64,000 bases of DNA from Rhodoferax sp. (GTDB lineage Bacteria > Pseudomonadota > Gammaproteobacteria > Burkholderiales > Burkholderiaceae_C), in NCBI RefSeq assembly GCF_025354435.1, contig NZ_JANXMU010000019.1:1-64000 (forward strand), in the 5' to 3' direction. This document shows, in pieces, positions 51,460-62,100 of this stretch. The stretch's first letter is position 1. The number at the start of each line of letters is the position of its first letter. The position numbers and the translations under genes were made by a program. The notes under the pieces were generated by a model. The model had not been told where the DNA came from. It ran no database searches and saw only the letters and a list, made by a program, of their open reading frames with translations.

Positions 51460-52627
51460 GGAGGCTGGCGGGCTGGGTCGCACTTAATTCAACCAAGAAA
51501 TCATCCACCTGCCGGAAATGCTGCGTCCACGTGGGGGACTCGAAGCCTTGCAACCGTGCCAGCTGGGCCTGCCGATGGGGGCTGTTGTCTGCGGCATAGG
51601 CCTCGATGATGGCCGCCCAACCCATGGCATCCAGGGGGTCCAGGTAGTCGGGTATGCCATGGGCAAACTCGCGGTACACCGGTAAATCGGCGGCAATGAC
51701 CGGCACGCCATCGGCCAGGGCTTCAATCACCGGCATGCCGTAGCCCTCGGCAAACGACGGAAACAGCATGGCCTGGGTGTGCCGCAAGTAGGTGGCCATT
51801 TCGGCATCGGGGCAGCGGCCCAGCTCCACCACGTAGCCCTTGAGCTCGTCCGAGCGCTCCAGCAGCGCCACGATATGGTCGTTATCCCAGCCACGTTGGC
51901 CGATCAGCACCAGCCGGGGGGCCTGTGGCCCCAGCTTTTGCACCAGGCGTTGCCACACTTGCAGCAGCATGTAATGGTTTTTGCGCGGCTCAATCGTGCT
52001 GACATACACAAAGTACGGCCCGGGCAGGGGCCGTGGACCCACCGCAGCCCCTGGCAGGTTGGGGGCCAAAAGCGCTGCCACGGTGGGGGGCATGCGCCAA
52101 TCCAGGCGTTCGCACAGCGATGCCAGTGCTTCCTGGGTGTCTTGCGAGTTGCACACAATGCCACTGGCCAGCTCAATCGCATTGCGCATGCGCACCAGGT
52201 GGCGGGCTTGCTCGTCGGCCCGACAAAATTCCGGGTGCGTCAAGGGAATCAGGTCGTGCAGCACAAAAATCGGACGCACCCCTTGGGAGCGCAGCATGGC
52301 CGGGTAATGGGCTTGGTCGAGTCCGCTGTGGCCGGTGTTGAACAAGAAGTGCCCTGCCACCTGCTGCCGACCCACCCCGCTGAGCAGCCCCTTGAGAATC
52401 GTCGCCAGGGGGCTGCCTCCGCGGCCCAAATCCAGCAGCCAGCCAAACAGCCACGTCGATTCGGCCTCGCGGTAGACAAATTTGCCCCCTGCGTAGCGCA
52501 ACACCGCCCGTGCACCGCGGCCATAGTGGGCGATGTAGGCCAGGCTGACCCGGTCTACCCCCGTGGGTAAGCGCTGTTTCAGAAAGCGGTCCACCAGCCG
52601 GGTGATATCGATCAGGATGGGGCGCAT
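51452..52627 (-). CDS. GT4-family glycosyltransferase
   Basis: A 391-residue GT-B glycosyltransferase from ATG 52627 (a TTG at 52651, just after the export-gene stop, is an alternative). The donor-binding half shows V-S-T-I-E-P-R-K-N-H-Y and the E-x7-E motif in F-P-S-F-A-E-G-Y-G-M-P-V-I-E-A-L-A. The S-T-I-E-P-R-K-N type is frequent in mannosyl/rhamnosyl transferases. It overlaps kpsC-like downstream. Confidence 0.9.
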   Translation of the reverse strand: MRPILIDITRLVDRFLKQRLPTGVDRVSLAYIAHYGRGARAVLRYAGGKFVYREAESTWLFGWLLDLGRGGSPLATILKGLLSGVGRQQVAGHFLFNTGHSGLDQAHYPAMLRSQGVRPIFVLHDLIPLTHPEFCRADEQARHLVRMRNAIELASGIVCNSQDTQEALASLCERLDWRMPPTVAALLAPNLPGAAVGPRPLPGPYFVYVSTIEPRKNHYMLLQVWQRLVQKLGPQAPRLVLIGQRGWDNDHIVALLERSDELKGYVVELGRCPDAEMATYLRHTQAMLFPSFAEGYGMPVIEALADGVPVIAADLPVYREFAHGIPDYLDPLDAMGWAAIIEAYAADNSPHRQAQLARLQGFESPTWTQHFRQVDDFLVELSATQPASLHA

Positions 52628-52652
52628 ACCGGCCTGCGGGCTGTGGTTCAAA

Positions 52653-53843
52653 TTAGCGCGTAGCGGCTCTCACGCCAATCACCGGGCCGAGAACGGAGCC
52701 CACGATGTTCAAGAACTTCTGCAGCTCCGCCGCTGGTGCGTTGGACACGTACAGCACGTCCTTGTTGTTCACGCTGAAACTCTGCGCCACAAAGAAACTG
52801 GCCGGGTCGTTCAAGTCCAGTTGGTAAATCACCGGCACTTTGCCATCGGGGGTGGTGGCGACAGGCTGCGGCCAATCCAGCGCGGTCGGCTCTTCCAGGC
52901 GGAAAATAAATACGCCACGCGCATCGGCCCGCTCGTCCTTCAGGCCACCGGCACGGGCCAGCGCTTGCGACAGCGAAATGCCCTGGGCTTCGAAGTTGAT
53001 CTCTTCGTTTTTACCGGTGGCACCCAGCACCACATAGCTCAGCGGCTGGAACAGCGCCGTCACCACATCCCCCGGCTGCAACACAATATTTTGCTTGGGG
53101 TCGCGAATGATCGTTTCCAGAGGCAAGGCCTGCACCACATTGCCACGGGTCATTTGCAGGGTCATCTTGTTGACCGGCTGGCGGGTGCCACCGGCGGCGG
53201 CCAGCGCATCCAGCAAACGCTCGCCTTTGGCGGTAATCGGCATGCGCAGGCTGTTGGTGACCTCGCCCACCACCGTCACATTGGAGGTGGCGTTGCGAAT
53301 CACCCGCACCAGTACCTGTGCCTGGTTGGCCTTGCCTTTGAGCAAGCGCGCAATGTCGGCTTCAATTTGCTGCGGGTTGCGCCCAGCCGCCCGTACCTGC
53401 CCCACAAACGGCATATTGACCATGCCATCGCTGTTGACCATTTGCTCAGGGAAGCTGGTGACCCGTGTGGTGGACGGGCCGACCCGCGCATCGGTAGCAC
53501 CCGCGCCAAACAAGGTGGCAGGCGGTGCCTCCCAGACCGATATTTCGACCACATCGCCCGCACCCACCACATAACCCGGCTGGACCGCAGAGGCAAATAC
53601 GCCCGAGAACAGGTTTTGCTTATGCGATTCGAGCAGCTTGCGCGCCACTGCGTCGTTCACCACTACCAACTGCATGCCATTGAGCTTGGCCGGTGCCGTG
53701 GCGGCTTGCACCTCTTTGACATTGGGGCCAGACCGCGACAACCAGTCGCTTTGGCTGGCGCATCCGCTCAGTACCAAGACACTGCAAACACCTACCGACA
53801 AACACCGTGTGACGACACGGGCCGTCTTACGCAAAGAAATCAT
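52653..53843 (-). CDS. Outer-membrane polysaccharide export protein (Wza/KpsD family)
   Basis: A 396-residue outer-membrane lipoprotein starting at ATG 53843 (GGAG upstream). The lipobox is L-V-L-S-G-C-A (Cys near residue 28). The poly-export domain begins Y-V-V-G-A-G-D-V-V-E-I-S-V-W-E, and several SLBB-like segments follow (V-T-V-V-G-E-V, Y-V-V-L-G-A-T-G). It forms the exit channel for capsule or exopolysaccharide. The matching Wzc/KpsE and ABC genes are not in the window. An AT-rich interspersed element lies upstream. Confidence 0.93.
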   Translation of the reverse strand: MISLRKTARVVTRCLSVGVCSVLVLSGCASQSDWLSRSGPNVKEVQAATAPAKLNGMQLVVVNDAVARKLLESHKQNLFSGVFASAVQPGYVVGAGDVVEISVWEAPPATLFGAGATDARVGPSTTRVTSFPEQMVNSDGMVNMPFVGQVRAAGRNPQQIEADIARLLKGKANQAQVLVRVIRNATSNVTVVGEVTNSLRMPITAKGERLLDALAAAGGTRQPVNKMTLQMTRGNVVQALPLETIIRDPKQNIVLQPGDVVTALFQPLSYVVLGATGKNEEINFEAQGISLSQALARAGGLKDERADARGVFIFRLEEPTALDWPQPVATTPDGKVPVIYQLDLNDPASFFVAQSFSVNNKDVLYVSNAPAAELQKFLNIVGSVLGPVIGVRAATR

Positions 53844-53983
53844 CACTCAAACTCCAATTCATTTCGGCCCGGGGCAATGCTTGCATGCATTGCGGATCTT
53901 GACCGTTAGGGGCGGATTGTAGGTGGGCTTCACCGCTGGCCCTAGCCATCCAAGGACAGCAGCCAACCCGCATTATTTTTATA

Positions 53984-54036
53984 AAAAATAGGTCTTTAGC
54001 GCATATATAGTCTACGCTAGTAGCTATATAAATAGG
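53984..54036 (-). repeat. AT-rich palindromic interspersed element, copy 13
   Basis: On the minus strand ATAGCTACTAGCGTAGACTA and ATGCGCTAAAGACCTATTTT form well-preserved halves. It sits in the 199-bp gap between the glycosyltransferase at 54043 and the export gene, and is the last copy before the AT-rich island. Confidence 0.8.
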
Positions 54037-54042
54037 AGTAAA

Positions 54043-55182
54043 TTACACCAGCTTGCGATAAACATTAACCGTTTGCTGGGCACAGGTTTGCCAGCTGTAG
54101 CCCGCTGCCACTTGCAACCCACGGGCTACGGCAGCTTCGCGCCAAGCATTGTCGGTCAAGCTTTTGTCCAGCGCCTGGCACAGGGCATCGGTGTCGTCCG
54201 GGTGGACCAGGCACGCTGCACCATCGGCCACCTCGGGCAGGCACGACAGGCTGGATGTCAGCACCGGCACACCCGAAGCCATGGCCTCGGCTACCGGCAG
54301 GCCGAATCCTTCGTAAATGGAAGGGTAGGCAAACAAACGGGCTCCGGCATACAGCAGGGGCAAGTCTTCTTCGGGCACAAAACCCAGATAGCGCAACCAT
54401 CCCGCCCGCTCTGCGGCATCCATTTGTGCATGCACCAGCGCGCTGTTCCAGCCTTTGCCGCCTACCAACACCAGCGGATACGCTGTGCGCAAGGCCATCG
54501 GGAGCAGGCCATACGCCGTAAGCAAAGCACCAATGCGTTTGCGCGGCTCGATAGTGGACACACACAGGCAGTATTGGCCCGGCACCAGGCCATGGCGCAG
54601 CAAGCCGGGCACCAGTTCTGTGGCCGTGCGGGGCCGGAAACCCGGCGACACTCCCAAATGCACTGCCGTCACCCGCTCGGGCTGCCAGCCAAAGAAGGCA
54701 ATGACTTCTTGCCGCACCGCCTCGGTGTCGGTGATCAAGTGCGCTGCCAAGTCCAGGCTCTGGCGAAACGACTTGTCAAACTGGGCCAGTCGCTCGGCAG
54801 GGTGGGTTTCGGGAAACTTGAAGATCGACAGGTCGTGCACGGTGATCACACCGCGCTCAGCGTAGGGAGGTAAAAAATAATTGGGCCCGTGAAAAACTTG
54901 GCCCCTACACATATGCTGCCAATAGCCGTTTTTGACAAATTGCGGCCATTTGAAAGTGCGGGCCTTGGGCTTAAACAACGAACGGGTACCACCGTCAGGC
55001 GCCGGTACCAACAAACTGCCAGGCTCAGGAATCCAGCGCTGGTTGCGGTAAAAGCGCAGTTGCTCCACACCATTTACCGCGCCCAGCCTGCACGCTAGCT
55101 CCCAGGTGTAGCGACCGATACCCGTAAGCGCTGGCGCCAAGGCATCGACCGACAAAATAACCTTCAAACCGTCGCCTCCCAT
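54043..55182 (-). CDS. GT4-family glycosyltransferase
   Basis: A 379-residue GT-B enzyme. Its N-terminal domain starts L-S-V-D-A-L-A-P-A-L-T-G-I-G-R-Y-T-W-E-L and its donor site shows V-S-T-I-E-P-R-K-R-I-G-A and Y-P-S-I-Y-E-G-F-G-L-P-V-A-E-A-M-A. It resembles mannosyl/rhamnosyl transferases of capsule and O-antigen loci. It is GC-rich like the export genes, and marks the last core-composition gene before the AT-rich cassette. Confidence 0.9.
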   Translation of the reverse strand: MGGDGLKVILSVDALAPALTGIGRYTWELACRLGAVNGVEQLRFYRNQRWIPEPGSLLVPAPDGGTRSLFKPKARTFKWPQFVKNGYWQHMCRGQVFHGPNYFLPPYAERGVITVHDLSIFKFPETHPAERLAQFDKSFRQSLDLAAHLITDTEAVRQEVIAFFGWQPERVTAVHLGVSPGFRPRTATELVPGLLRHGLVPGQYCLCVSTIEPRKRIGALLTAYGLLPMALRTAYPLVLVGGKGWNSALVHAQMDAAERAGWLRYLGFVPEEDLPLLYAGARLFAYPSIYEGFGLPVAEAMASGVPVLTSSLSCLPEVADGAACLVHPDDTDALCQALDKSLTDNAWREAAVARGLQVAAGYSWQTCAQQTVNVYRKLV

Positions 55183-55335
55183 GTGCAGCGCAACTTCCAG
55201 TCCAACGTAATGCTTGATTCGAGCTTAGTTACATCCAAATCAATATTTCTAATTATTGTCAACATATAAAAATCTAACATGAAAATAAGTATCCCAAATC
55301 ACGCGATTCCGATTGTAAATTCACCTAACTAAATT

Positions 55336-56370
55336 TCAAAACGAGGAACCAGCTGTATTACGCCGAATATCTGCATCCACCATCATCTGGCAGAGTTGCT
55401 CAAGCGTAGTTTTAGCTTCCCAGCCGAGCTCGCGCTTTGCCTTTTCAGCACTTCCGATTAAAAGTTCAACTTCTGCAGGACGATAAAATTTAGGGTTAAC
55501 GCGCATTACAGTCTTTCCAGTGACCGCATCAACCGCCGTCTCATTTTCAGCCTCACCCCGGAATTCAACCGTAACACCCACTCCTTTAAATGCCATACTA
55601 ACGAAATCACGCACAGTCTCCGTACGATTGGTTGCAAGTACAAAAGTGTCAGGTTGATCTGCTTGCAACATCCGCCACATACCCTCCACATATTCCTTTG
55701 CATATCCCCAATCGCGCTTGGCATCTATATTGCCAAGCTCCAATACATCTAGCATACCAAGCTTTATTTTGGCTACAGAGTCCGTGATTTTCCGTGTAAC
55801 AAACTCACGCCCGCGAAAAGGGCTTTCGTGGTTAAATAAAATACCGCTAGTGCCAAAAATTCCATAGCTTTCGCGATAATTTACGGTCATCCAATGGGCA
55901 TATAGTTTTGCAACACCATAGGGACTACGTGGATAGAAAGGAGTACTTTCAATTTGTGGAATAGCTTGGACTTTACCAAACATTTCAGACGTGCTAGCCT
56001 GATAAAAGCGAATCTTTTTATTCACTATGCGTATCGCTTCCAGCATATTCAAAGCACCAATACCCGTTATTTTTGCTGTAGTCGTGGGTTGATCAAATGA
56101 AACACCAACAAAACTTTGTGCAGCAAGATTATAAACTTCAGTCGCCTCGGTAGATTGCAATAGGCGAATGCATGTAGACAAATCGGTTAAATCGAATTCA
56201 ACTAAATTCAAATTTGGATTAGTCAAAATACCAAGCTCTTCAATTCTCCATACATTTACCGAGCTAGTCCGGCGATAGGTACCGTATACGGTATATCCTT
56301 TAGATAGTAAAAGTTCTGCAAGATAAGCACCATCTTGCCCAGTAATTCCAGTAATAATAGCTACGGTCAT
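55336..56370 (-). CDS. gmd: GDP-mannose 4,6-dehydratase
   Basis: A 344-residue extended SDR: N-terminal cofactor motif [10 protein letters not shown], the Y-x-x-x-K pair in Y-G-V-A-K, and H-E-S-P-x-R-G in [16 protein letters not shown], all diagnostic of Gmd. It makes GDP-4-keto-6-deoxy-mannose, the precursor of GDP-D-rhamnose, GDP-L-fucose and GDP-perosamine. The Rmd-like gene two genes downstream suggests GDP-D-rhamnose here. Confidence 0.95.
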   Translation of the reverse strand: MTVAIITGITGQDGAYLAELLLSKGYTVYGTYRRTSSVNVWRIEELGILTNPNLNLVEFDLTDLSTCIRLLQSTEATEVYNLAAQSFVGVSFDQPTTTAKITGIGALNMLEAIRIVNKKIRFYQASTSEMFGKVQAIPQIESTPFYPRSPYGVAKLYAHWMTVNYRESYGIFGTSGILFNHESPFRGREFVTRKITDSVAKIKLGMLDVLELGNIDAKRDWGYAKEYVEGMWRMLQADQPDTFVLATNRTETVRDFVSMAFKGVGVTVEFRGEAENETAVDAVTGKTVMRVNPKFYRPAEVELLIGSAEKAKRELGWEAKTTLEQLCQMMVDADIRRNTAGSSF

Positions 56371-56410
56371 ATTTTCTTTTGGTTAAATAATTTACAAAAA
56401 CGGCGATAAA

Positions 56411-58204
56411 TTAAACTGCAAAATTCAAATGCGTTGGAATTTTAGGCAGTAGAGATGACTTTAGGTGCCAGCTTGAATCTTGACCTAGGATAAAGTTAGC
56501 CTTCTGATACAGGTCGCGGCAAGGGAAATTAGCATCTGTATGGGTTAAGAATGCATTAACGTCGCTACCGTTGCCGCTGATATTTAAAATATCAGTACAT
56601 ACTTTACAAAGTACGCCCAACTCCACATCCATGCCAAGCACCCTGCAACTCATGACAAACTGGATAATTCTACTTCCACTTATCAAAATAACACCGACAA
56701 GGCCATAGTTGGTGAAGCGATCGTCCACATGAAAAACGGCCATCTTAATGCCAGAATTGAAACTGTACGCCATCTCCTCCTCTGTCCAACGTTTTCCAGT
56801 CGTATTAAATTGATTAGTTTTATTAATGAGTTCGAATGCACGAGGGTACTTTTTATCATTTTTTGATAAAACGTAATCAAATTTAATTTTTATATTTTGC
56901 GAGAGTAAGAAATCAGGGCGCGACATCGCCACTTTTTGAATCTCTCTTTGTTCCTGCGCCTTCATCATCTCGCCACGACGACCAGACTCATCAGTCACGT
57001 AACGAACCTGAGTTTCCGACGCCCATAATAACGCTGTACGCGTTAGATACGGGTCATCACCAAGCACGCGTATACCTGGTATAGCAGCCATAACCGACTC
57101 ACGCTCAACAGGATTATCATCGACAAAAACTACACTACTTGGCAAAATATTAGCTATTTTAATTAGCTCTAGAATATTTTCATATTTTGGCTTCCAGTTA
57201 ATTCTGATAAATGAAAATTTGTCTAGATCTAATCGATTTTGATAGGCACCCAACCATAAATTTCGCACAACGCTTTCTTCATTCTTGCTAACAATAGCAA
57301 GAATAATTCCTCTCCGCTTAAGGTAAGTTAGCGCCTCTGCGACACCCAACGGCCAACCTTCAATTTGCATCATTGGATCAATTGATCCGCTTTCGCCTGC
57401 TATACCTCGCCACAACGTATCATCCAAATCCATCACTACCATTTTTACCGAATCAATATTCATTATTGTTCTATACATTGAGATCAGTTCATCCCAAACT
57501 GCACATACAAATCCATAATTATCAGCATTAAATTTACTAGTAATAGATTGACTTGGTTTCTCGATCCTCTGCTCATCAATATTCACGGCGTGGTCCACCA
57601 ACGGTGATCCATGCACAATAATAGAAACAGAGTCGTCTTGGACATATCTCTTTCCAATGGTGGAAGAAATTTGATTTGTATCCAAAAGATGAATATTTGA
57701 AAAGCCTCCTAAAAATTTAGAGAGATGAACATTTAGCTGCTCAACAAAAAATATTGGATTTCTTAAATCATACCGAGGCAATAATTGACCCATCGGATTT
57801 TTTATTGGAGTAAAAAAATTACTCACAAAAGTAAGAATATTATTCTCAATATTATACTTCAACATTGATCTGACAATAAACTCCAGCCTATTACAAGATT
57901 CTTCAAAAATAGACTCGTATTTATCTAAATCAACATATTTCAAAGGCATATATTGCGATTCCGGCATTATTGAACGCAAAGGGGGAGCAATAACCTGAAA
58001 ATCATATGATGCGGCACTCGTCAATTCGGGGAGCGCAACACCATTATTAAAAAGAATTCTCTCAATGTGATGATCCGAACTATATTCATTAATGTATGCA
58101 GGCCAATAATCCAAAAGGCATTGACCAATAATCATTACCCGGCAAGGCTTAGTTACATTTTTAACTAAAAATTTGGGAGAAAGAAAGTCGCCTGATCGTA
58201 TCAT
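56411..58204 (-). CDS. FkbH-like HAD-superfamily protein
   Basis: A 597-residue protein of the HAD-IIIC/FkbH group. An N-terminal SGNH-hydrolase-like part (about 15-215) precedes the HAD domain, whose motif I reads V-V-M-D-L-D-D-T-L-W-R-G and whose motif IV region reads V-F-V-D-D-N-P-V-E-R. The C-terminal third has a GNAT-like region (F-H-V-D-D-R-F-T-N-Y-G-L-V-G-V). FkbH proteins load glyceryl groups from 1,3-bisphosphoglycerate onto acyl carrier proteins. In a glycan cluster this suggests acyl (glyceryl- or similar) decoration, but no carrier protein or ketosynthase is seen. It is AT-rich. Confidence 0.85.
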   Translation of the reverse strand: MIRSGDFLSPKFLVKNVTKPCRVMIIGQCLLDYWPAYINEYSSDHHIERILFNNGVALPELTSAASYDFQVIAPPLRSIMPESQYMPLKYVDLDKYESIFEESCNRLEFIVRSMLKYNIENNILTFVSNFFTPIKNPMGQLLPRYDLRNPIFFVEQLNVHLSKFLGGFSNIHLLDTNQISSTIGKRYVQDDSVSIIVHGSPLVDHAVNIDEQRIEKPSQSITSKFNADNYGFVCAVWDELISMYRTIMNIDSVKMVVMDLDDTLWRGIAGESGSIDPMMQIEGWPLGVAEALTYLKRRGIILAIVSKNEESVVRNLWLGAYQNRLDLDKFSFIRINWKPKYENILELIKIANILPSSVVFVDDNPVERESVMAAIPGIRVLGDDPYLTRTALLWASETQVRYVTDESGRRGEMMKAQEQREIQKVAMSRPDFLLSQNIKIKFDYVLSKNDKKYPRAFELINKTNQFNTTGKRWTEEEMAYSFNSGIKMAVFHVDDRFTNYGLVGVILISGSRIIQFVMSCRVLGMDVELGVLCKVCTDILNISGNGSDVNAFLTHTDANFPCRDLYQKANFILGQDSSWHLKSSLLPKIPTHLNFAV

Positions 58205-58219
58205 TTTAATACTACTTAA

Positions 58220-59095
58220 TTAAATTATCATTGAAGAAATTGAATTTCTAATATCTGGCAACACAGCCGGATTTCCAGTAATACTAACTAATTTTTCTAC
58301 ATCACCAACAAGCCGCCAAACTTCATTTTTTCGTATAAAGTCAGGTGATGATATTACATTCAATTGATGACCTGTTATTGATGTCAGCACCTCGATTAAA
58401 CTTCGAACAGATGTGCCGTGGCCAGAGCAAAGATTTATTACCTCACCAAACGACGATTTGTTGGAAATAATTTTCTCTATTATATCGACAGCCGTTAAAA
58501 CTGATATGTAATCACGCTCCGGCTCTATATTCCCCAGTTCGATTTGGGGTAATTTTTCCTTAAAATGACGAATTAGTTTTGGCAAAATGAAAGATTCATT
58601 TTGACCATTGCCAATTAAATTAAATAAACGTAATATTGTAAAATTTATTTTGTCTGCCTGCAACAAAACTAGATGTTCAGCCACCATTTTGCTAAAGCCG
58701 TAGTGATGAACAGGACTTGGTGTTAGTTTCTCGTGAAGAACATTAATTTTCTGGTTACCGTAGACACCTGCGGTGCTTAAAAATATTAATCGTTTTTTTT
58801 CCCTGAAACTAACTAGCGTCTTTAGAATATTATCTGTACCTATCACGTTTATTTTATAGTAATCAATAGGCAGGCCATTTGTGACAGATGCCAAGCCCGC
58901 CGAGTGAATTACTATATCTGGATTTATCTGATCAAAGACTTGCTTTACCTGCCCCTCTTCAGTAATATCGCATTTTATAAAATTGTTACTAGCGCTTGTC
59001 GTAAGTCCATGAACTTCATAGCCGCGATTTGTGCAAACATCATAAATATGCTTACCTACAAACCCAGATGCGCCAGTAATCAATAGTTTTTTCAT
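58220..59095 (-). CDS. NAD-dependent epimerase/dehydratase, Rmd-like
   Basis: A 291-residue extended SDR with G-A-S-G-F-V-G at 8-14, S-T-A-G-V-Y-G, and Y-G-F-S-K giving the catalytic Tyr/Lys. Its placement with gmd and its short length match GDP-4-keto-6-deoxy-D-mannose reductase (Rmd), which yields GDP-D-rhamnose. The alternatives are a UDP-sugar epimerase or GDP-fucose synthase; the latter is usually longer. The sequence gives the superfamily with confidence, but the specificity is inferred. Confidence 0.8.
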   Translation of the reverse strand: MKKLLITGASGFVGKHIYDVCTNRGYEVHGLTTSASNNFIKCDITEEGQVKQVFDQINPDIVIHSAGLASVTNGLPIDYYKINVIGTDNILKTLVSFREKKRLIFLSTAGVYGNQKINVLHEKLTPSPVHHYGFSKMVAEHLVLLQADKINFTILRLFNLIGNGQNESFILPKLIRHFKEKLPQIELGNIEPERDYISVLTAVDIIEKIISNKSSFGEVINLCSGHGTSVRSLIEVLTSITGHQLNVISSPDFIRKNEVWRLVGDVEKLVSITGNPAVLPDIRNSISSMII

Positions 59096-59103
59096 AATTT
59101 AAG

Positions 59104-62100
59104 CTATTTGGAGTTTATTAAGTTTAAATTAGAATAATAGAAGTTAAGCAGCGCCTTTAGTAAGTCACCTGAAGACTCTAGCCAAGTTTTTGCCTGCCAT
59201 TCGTTTTTTATGAAATCTTCTTTTTGCCTAACAATATCAGGGTTTTTATAATAATGAAGTATCCTGTCCCCCCATTCTTTAGTATCATAAGGATTTATAT
59301 ATTCAACTAAGTTACGGCCAACCTCTACTAATGGAGGGGTATCTGCAGTTAAACAAAACTTCCCGTACGACAAGCTTTCTGGCAAGGTAAGACTCCACCC
59401 CTCATACATAGAGGCCAAGACAGTAAATTTACATCGACGATATAAAACATCAAGGAATGTATCGTCAGGACTAATTATTTTAATATATTTCTGGATTCGA
59501 CTGTCGGAGTTAAAAGTAGTTAAAAAATCATCAACTAACCAGCCCGGCTTTCCGACAAAAATAAATTGTGGTAAATCTGTTATGCCAGATTCGATTAAAT
59601 ATAAATATGCCTTGTAAAGCATTTCATGGTTTTTTCTTGGCTCTATAGTTCCCACAGTTAATATAAAATCTTCTTGGATATCATTTTCATTTAATATTTT
59701 ATTTTCTTCTTCGAGTGATAGCTTGTATTTCCCATTCTGTATATCTGAACCAAACTCTACAAAGCTACACTTTGGTGAACTCCAACCTAATTTCTTCTGA
59801 ATTACTTCTGAGTCCAACATTGCAGTTCTGCCACCATAAATAATATAATCAAATTCGTTTGATATATACTTAATAAAACCTTCATATCCAGCACAGGTTT
59901 CAACTTTATGGCATTGCGGTATAATAAACGGGGTAAAATCATAAACCAAATGCGAGAGAGTTATATTTTCTCCATTTTTTGATGCCTCTCGCGCTGCCAA
60001 GCAGCGCCTTGGTTCTCCCTCGGCATTTAAATCAAAATCTATTCCAGTGAAAATAATAATAGAATTATCTGGAAATTGTTCAATTGTCTGCTCGTGTGTA
60101 CTTCTATTTGAGCCAGGGTAACGATAAGGGCTTCTAAAACCAGTATTGTTAGATTCATGTGAATCCCAATACTGTCTAAATGATTGATATGCTGTTGACA
60201 AATCACCCTCCTCAAATAACCACAGCAAATTAGCTGCAGGAATTTCAAATATTGAATTAGCATCCTGCGCAAAGAATTTTATTTGCTTATATATCTTTTT
60301 AAGATGTCGCGCGTAAGTCAGCTCTGCCCGAATTACACCGCTTATGCCTCCGCTCCATAATAAATAAGATAGCGACATATCGTACCAAATTGTTGGTGGT
60401 GATGGAACATATGGAAGTTTTTTTATCTCTTTATTTATAACTTCATTGATCCTATTTGCAGTATCTTTCCAGGATGTTTGAGGCCATTTTTCTCTAATAT
60501 TTTTTTCGTAAGTCTTTAGTAATTCTTTATCGCGAGAGAGCCGTAATATACTTGTAGCCCAACTTTTCACATCATAAGGTTTTACATACTCAATCATGTT
60601 ACGACCAATCTCCACAAGTGGCGGTGTATCGCATGCAAGACAAAATTTACCCTGCCCTAAGCTTTCAGGCAGAGTAAGGCTCCAGCCTTCATATAAGCTA
60701 GGTAATAAAGTAAAAGCACAATGGCGATAAAGTACGGAGAGCTCCTTATCAGTAGGCCGCAACAGAAGTATTTTTCCCTTTAGTTTGGGATTCCTTGTTA
60801 GATGATTCATTAGATCATCAACTCTTCCTGCGGGGTTTCCAACTATAACAAGCATAGGTGTGCTGAGGGCATCGATTTCTAGTGCCATAAGCATTGCTTT
60901 GTACAATGTCTCGTGATTTTTTCTCGGTTCAATAGAACCCACAGTCATTATAAATTCATAAGACTTAAGATTAAGTTTACTTAATATTTGAAAATCATCG
61001 CTGTCATCATAGTTTTTGACTATGTCGCTGCCAAAATGTACCGGTACACCTAAGGGACTTGCCCAGCCAAGTTTTTTTTGAAAGCTCTCTGTATCTTGTT
61101 TCGCGGTTTCTCCGCCATAAAATATTAAACTACAGCTATTAGAGATCCATTCTAAATAGTTACTAAATTTTACTGCATGAATTCTGTCGTAAAACTGGGT
61201 CGTATTTTCATTTATTAAAATCGTGTCATATACGAGATAGCTGATGTAAAGCTGCGGCAGCTCAAATTTTATTTTGTCGAAGAAAACTTCTTTTTGACTA
61301 TCCATCCATCCCATACAGAAAACTATGTCATCTGGTTCATATGGGTGAAATAACTCAGAATTATTTTTAGCATCGATATTTAAATATTCATAAGTTCTTC
61401 TTGCTGGTTCATTTTGAGGCCCAATTCTCTTGAATTTTTCAATATATGCATCGGCGATGTTTTCTGCGTCAAAAAGCCAACCTAGTTTTTGATTATCAAT
61501 TTCGATAAATCCATTCCCGAGTTGCATAGAAAAGCGAATCCCTGGGCGAATTTTTTTGAGGGCAGACGCAACTTCAAGTTCGGCTCGGATAATTCCAACC
61601 ACACCACCCGTCCACTCCATGGTAGTAGTCAAATCCATCCATAAACATGCACCATTTATTCTTTTTTTATATTCACGTTTTTTGATTTTTCTTGCGGGTT
61701 TCTTCTGTTCAGGCAGCAGCACTTGCTCCATTATGTTGGAGGTATATTTATTCTTATTTAGCTTTTCAAGCTCAAGCCTTTTATGTTTTAGCGACTGCTT
61801 TGCATCCAACACGAATTTATTCTCAATATAGATCCCAATAACGGGGAGCTTTACTACTTTATAAAGAGACACAATTGTTTGAGTTAAATCTTTATCTCTC
61901 CCTGTAGCTATTGCTTCCGGTGAGTAAATCATTTTATAAAGATACTTTAGCTTGCTACCACCTTCGTTAAGATACAAGAGGGCGCTCTGCAACCCTGTTG
62001 GATCAGGCTTCCTATGTAAGACGAGTTCATAAGCATTATTAATGAACTCGACTGGCTCAAGACCTAATATTTCCTTGATATGCTTTTTATTTAACTGTTC

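Noticed and set aside
55183-55335. A small gene in the AT-rich gap before gmd
   Set aside because: No frame longer than a few dozen codons with a start and ribosome-binding site was seen.
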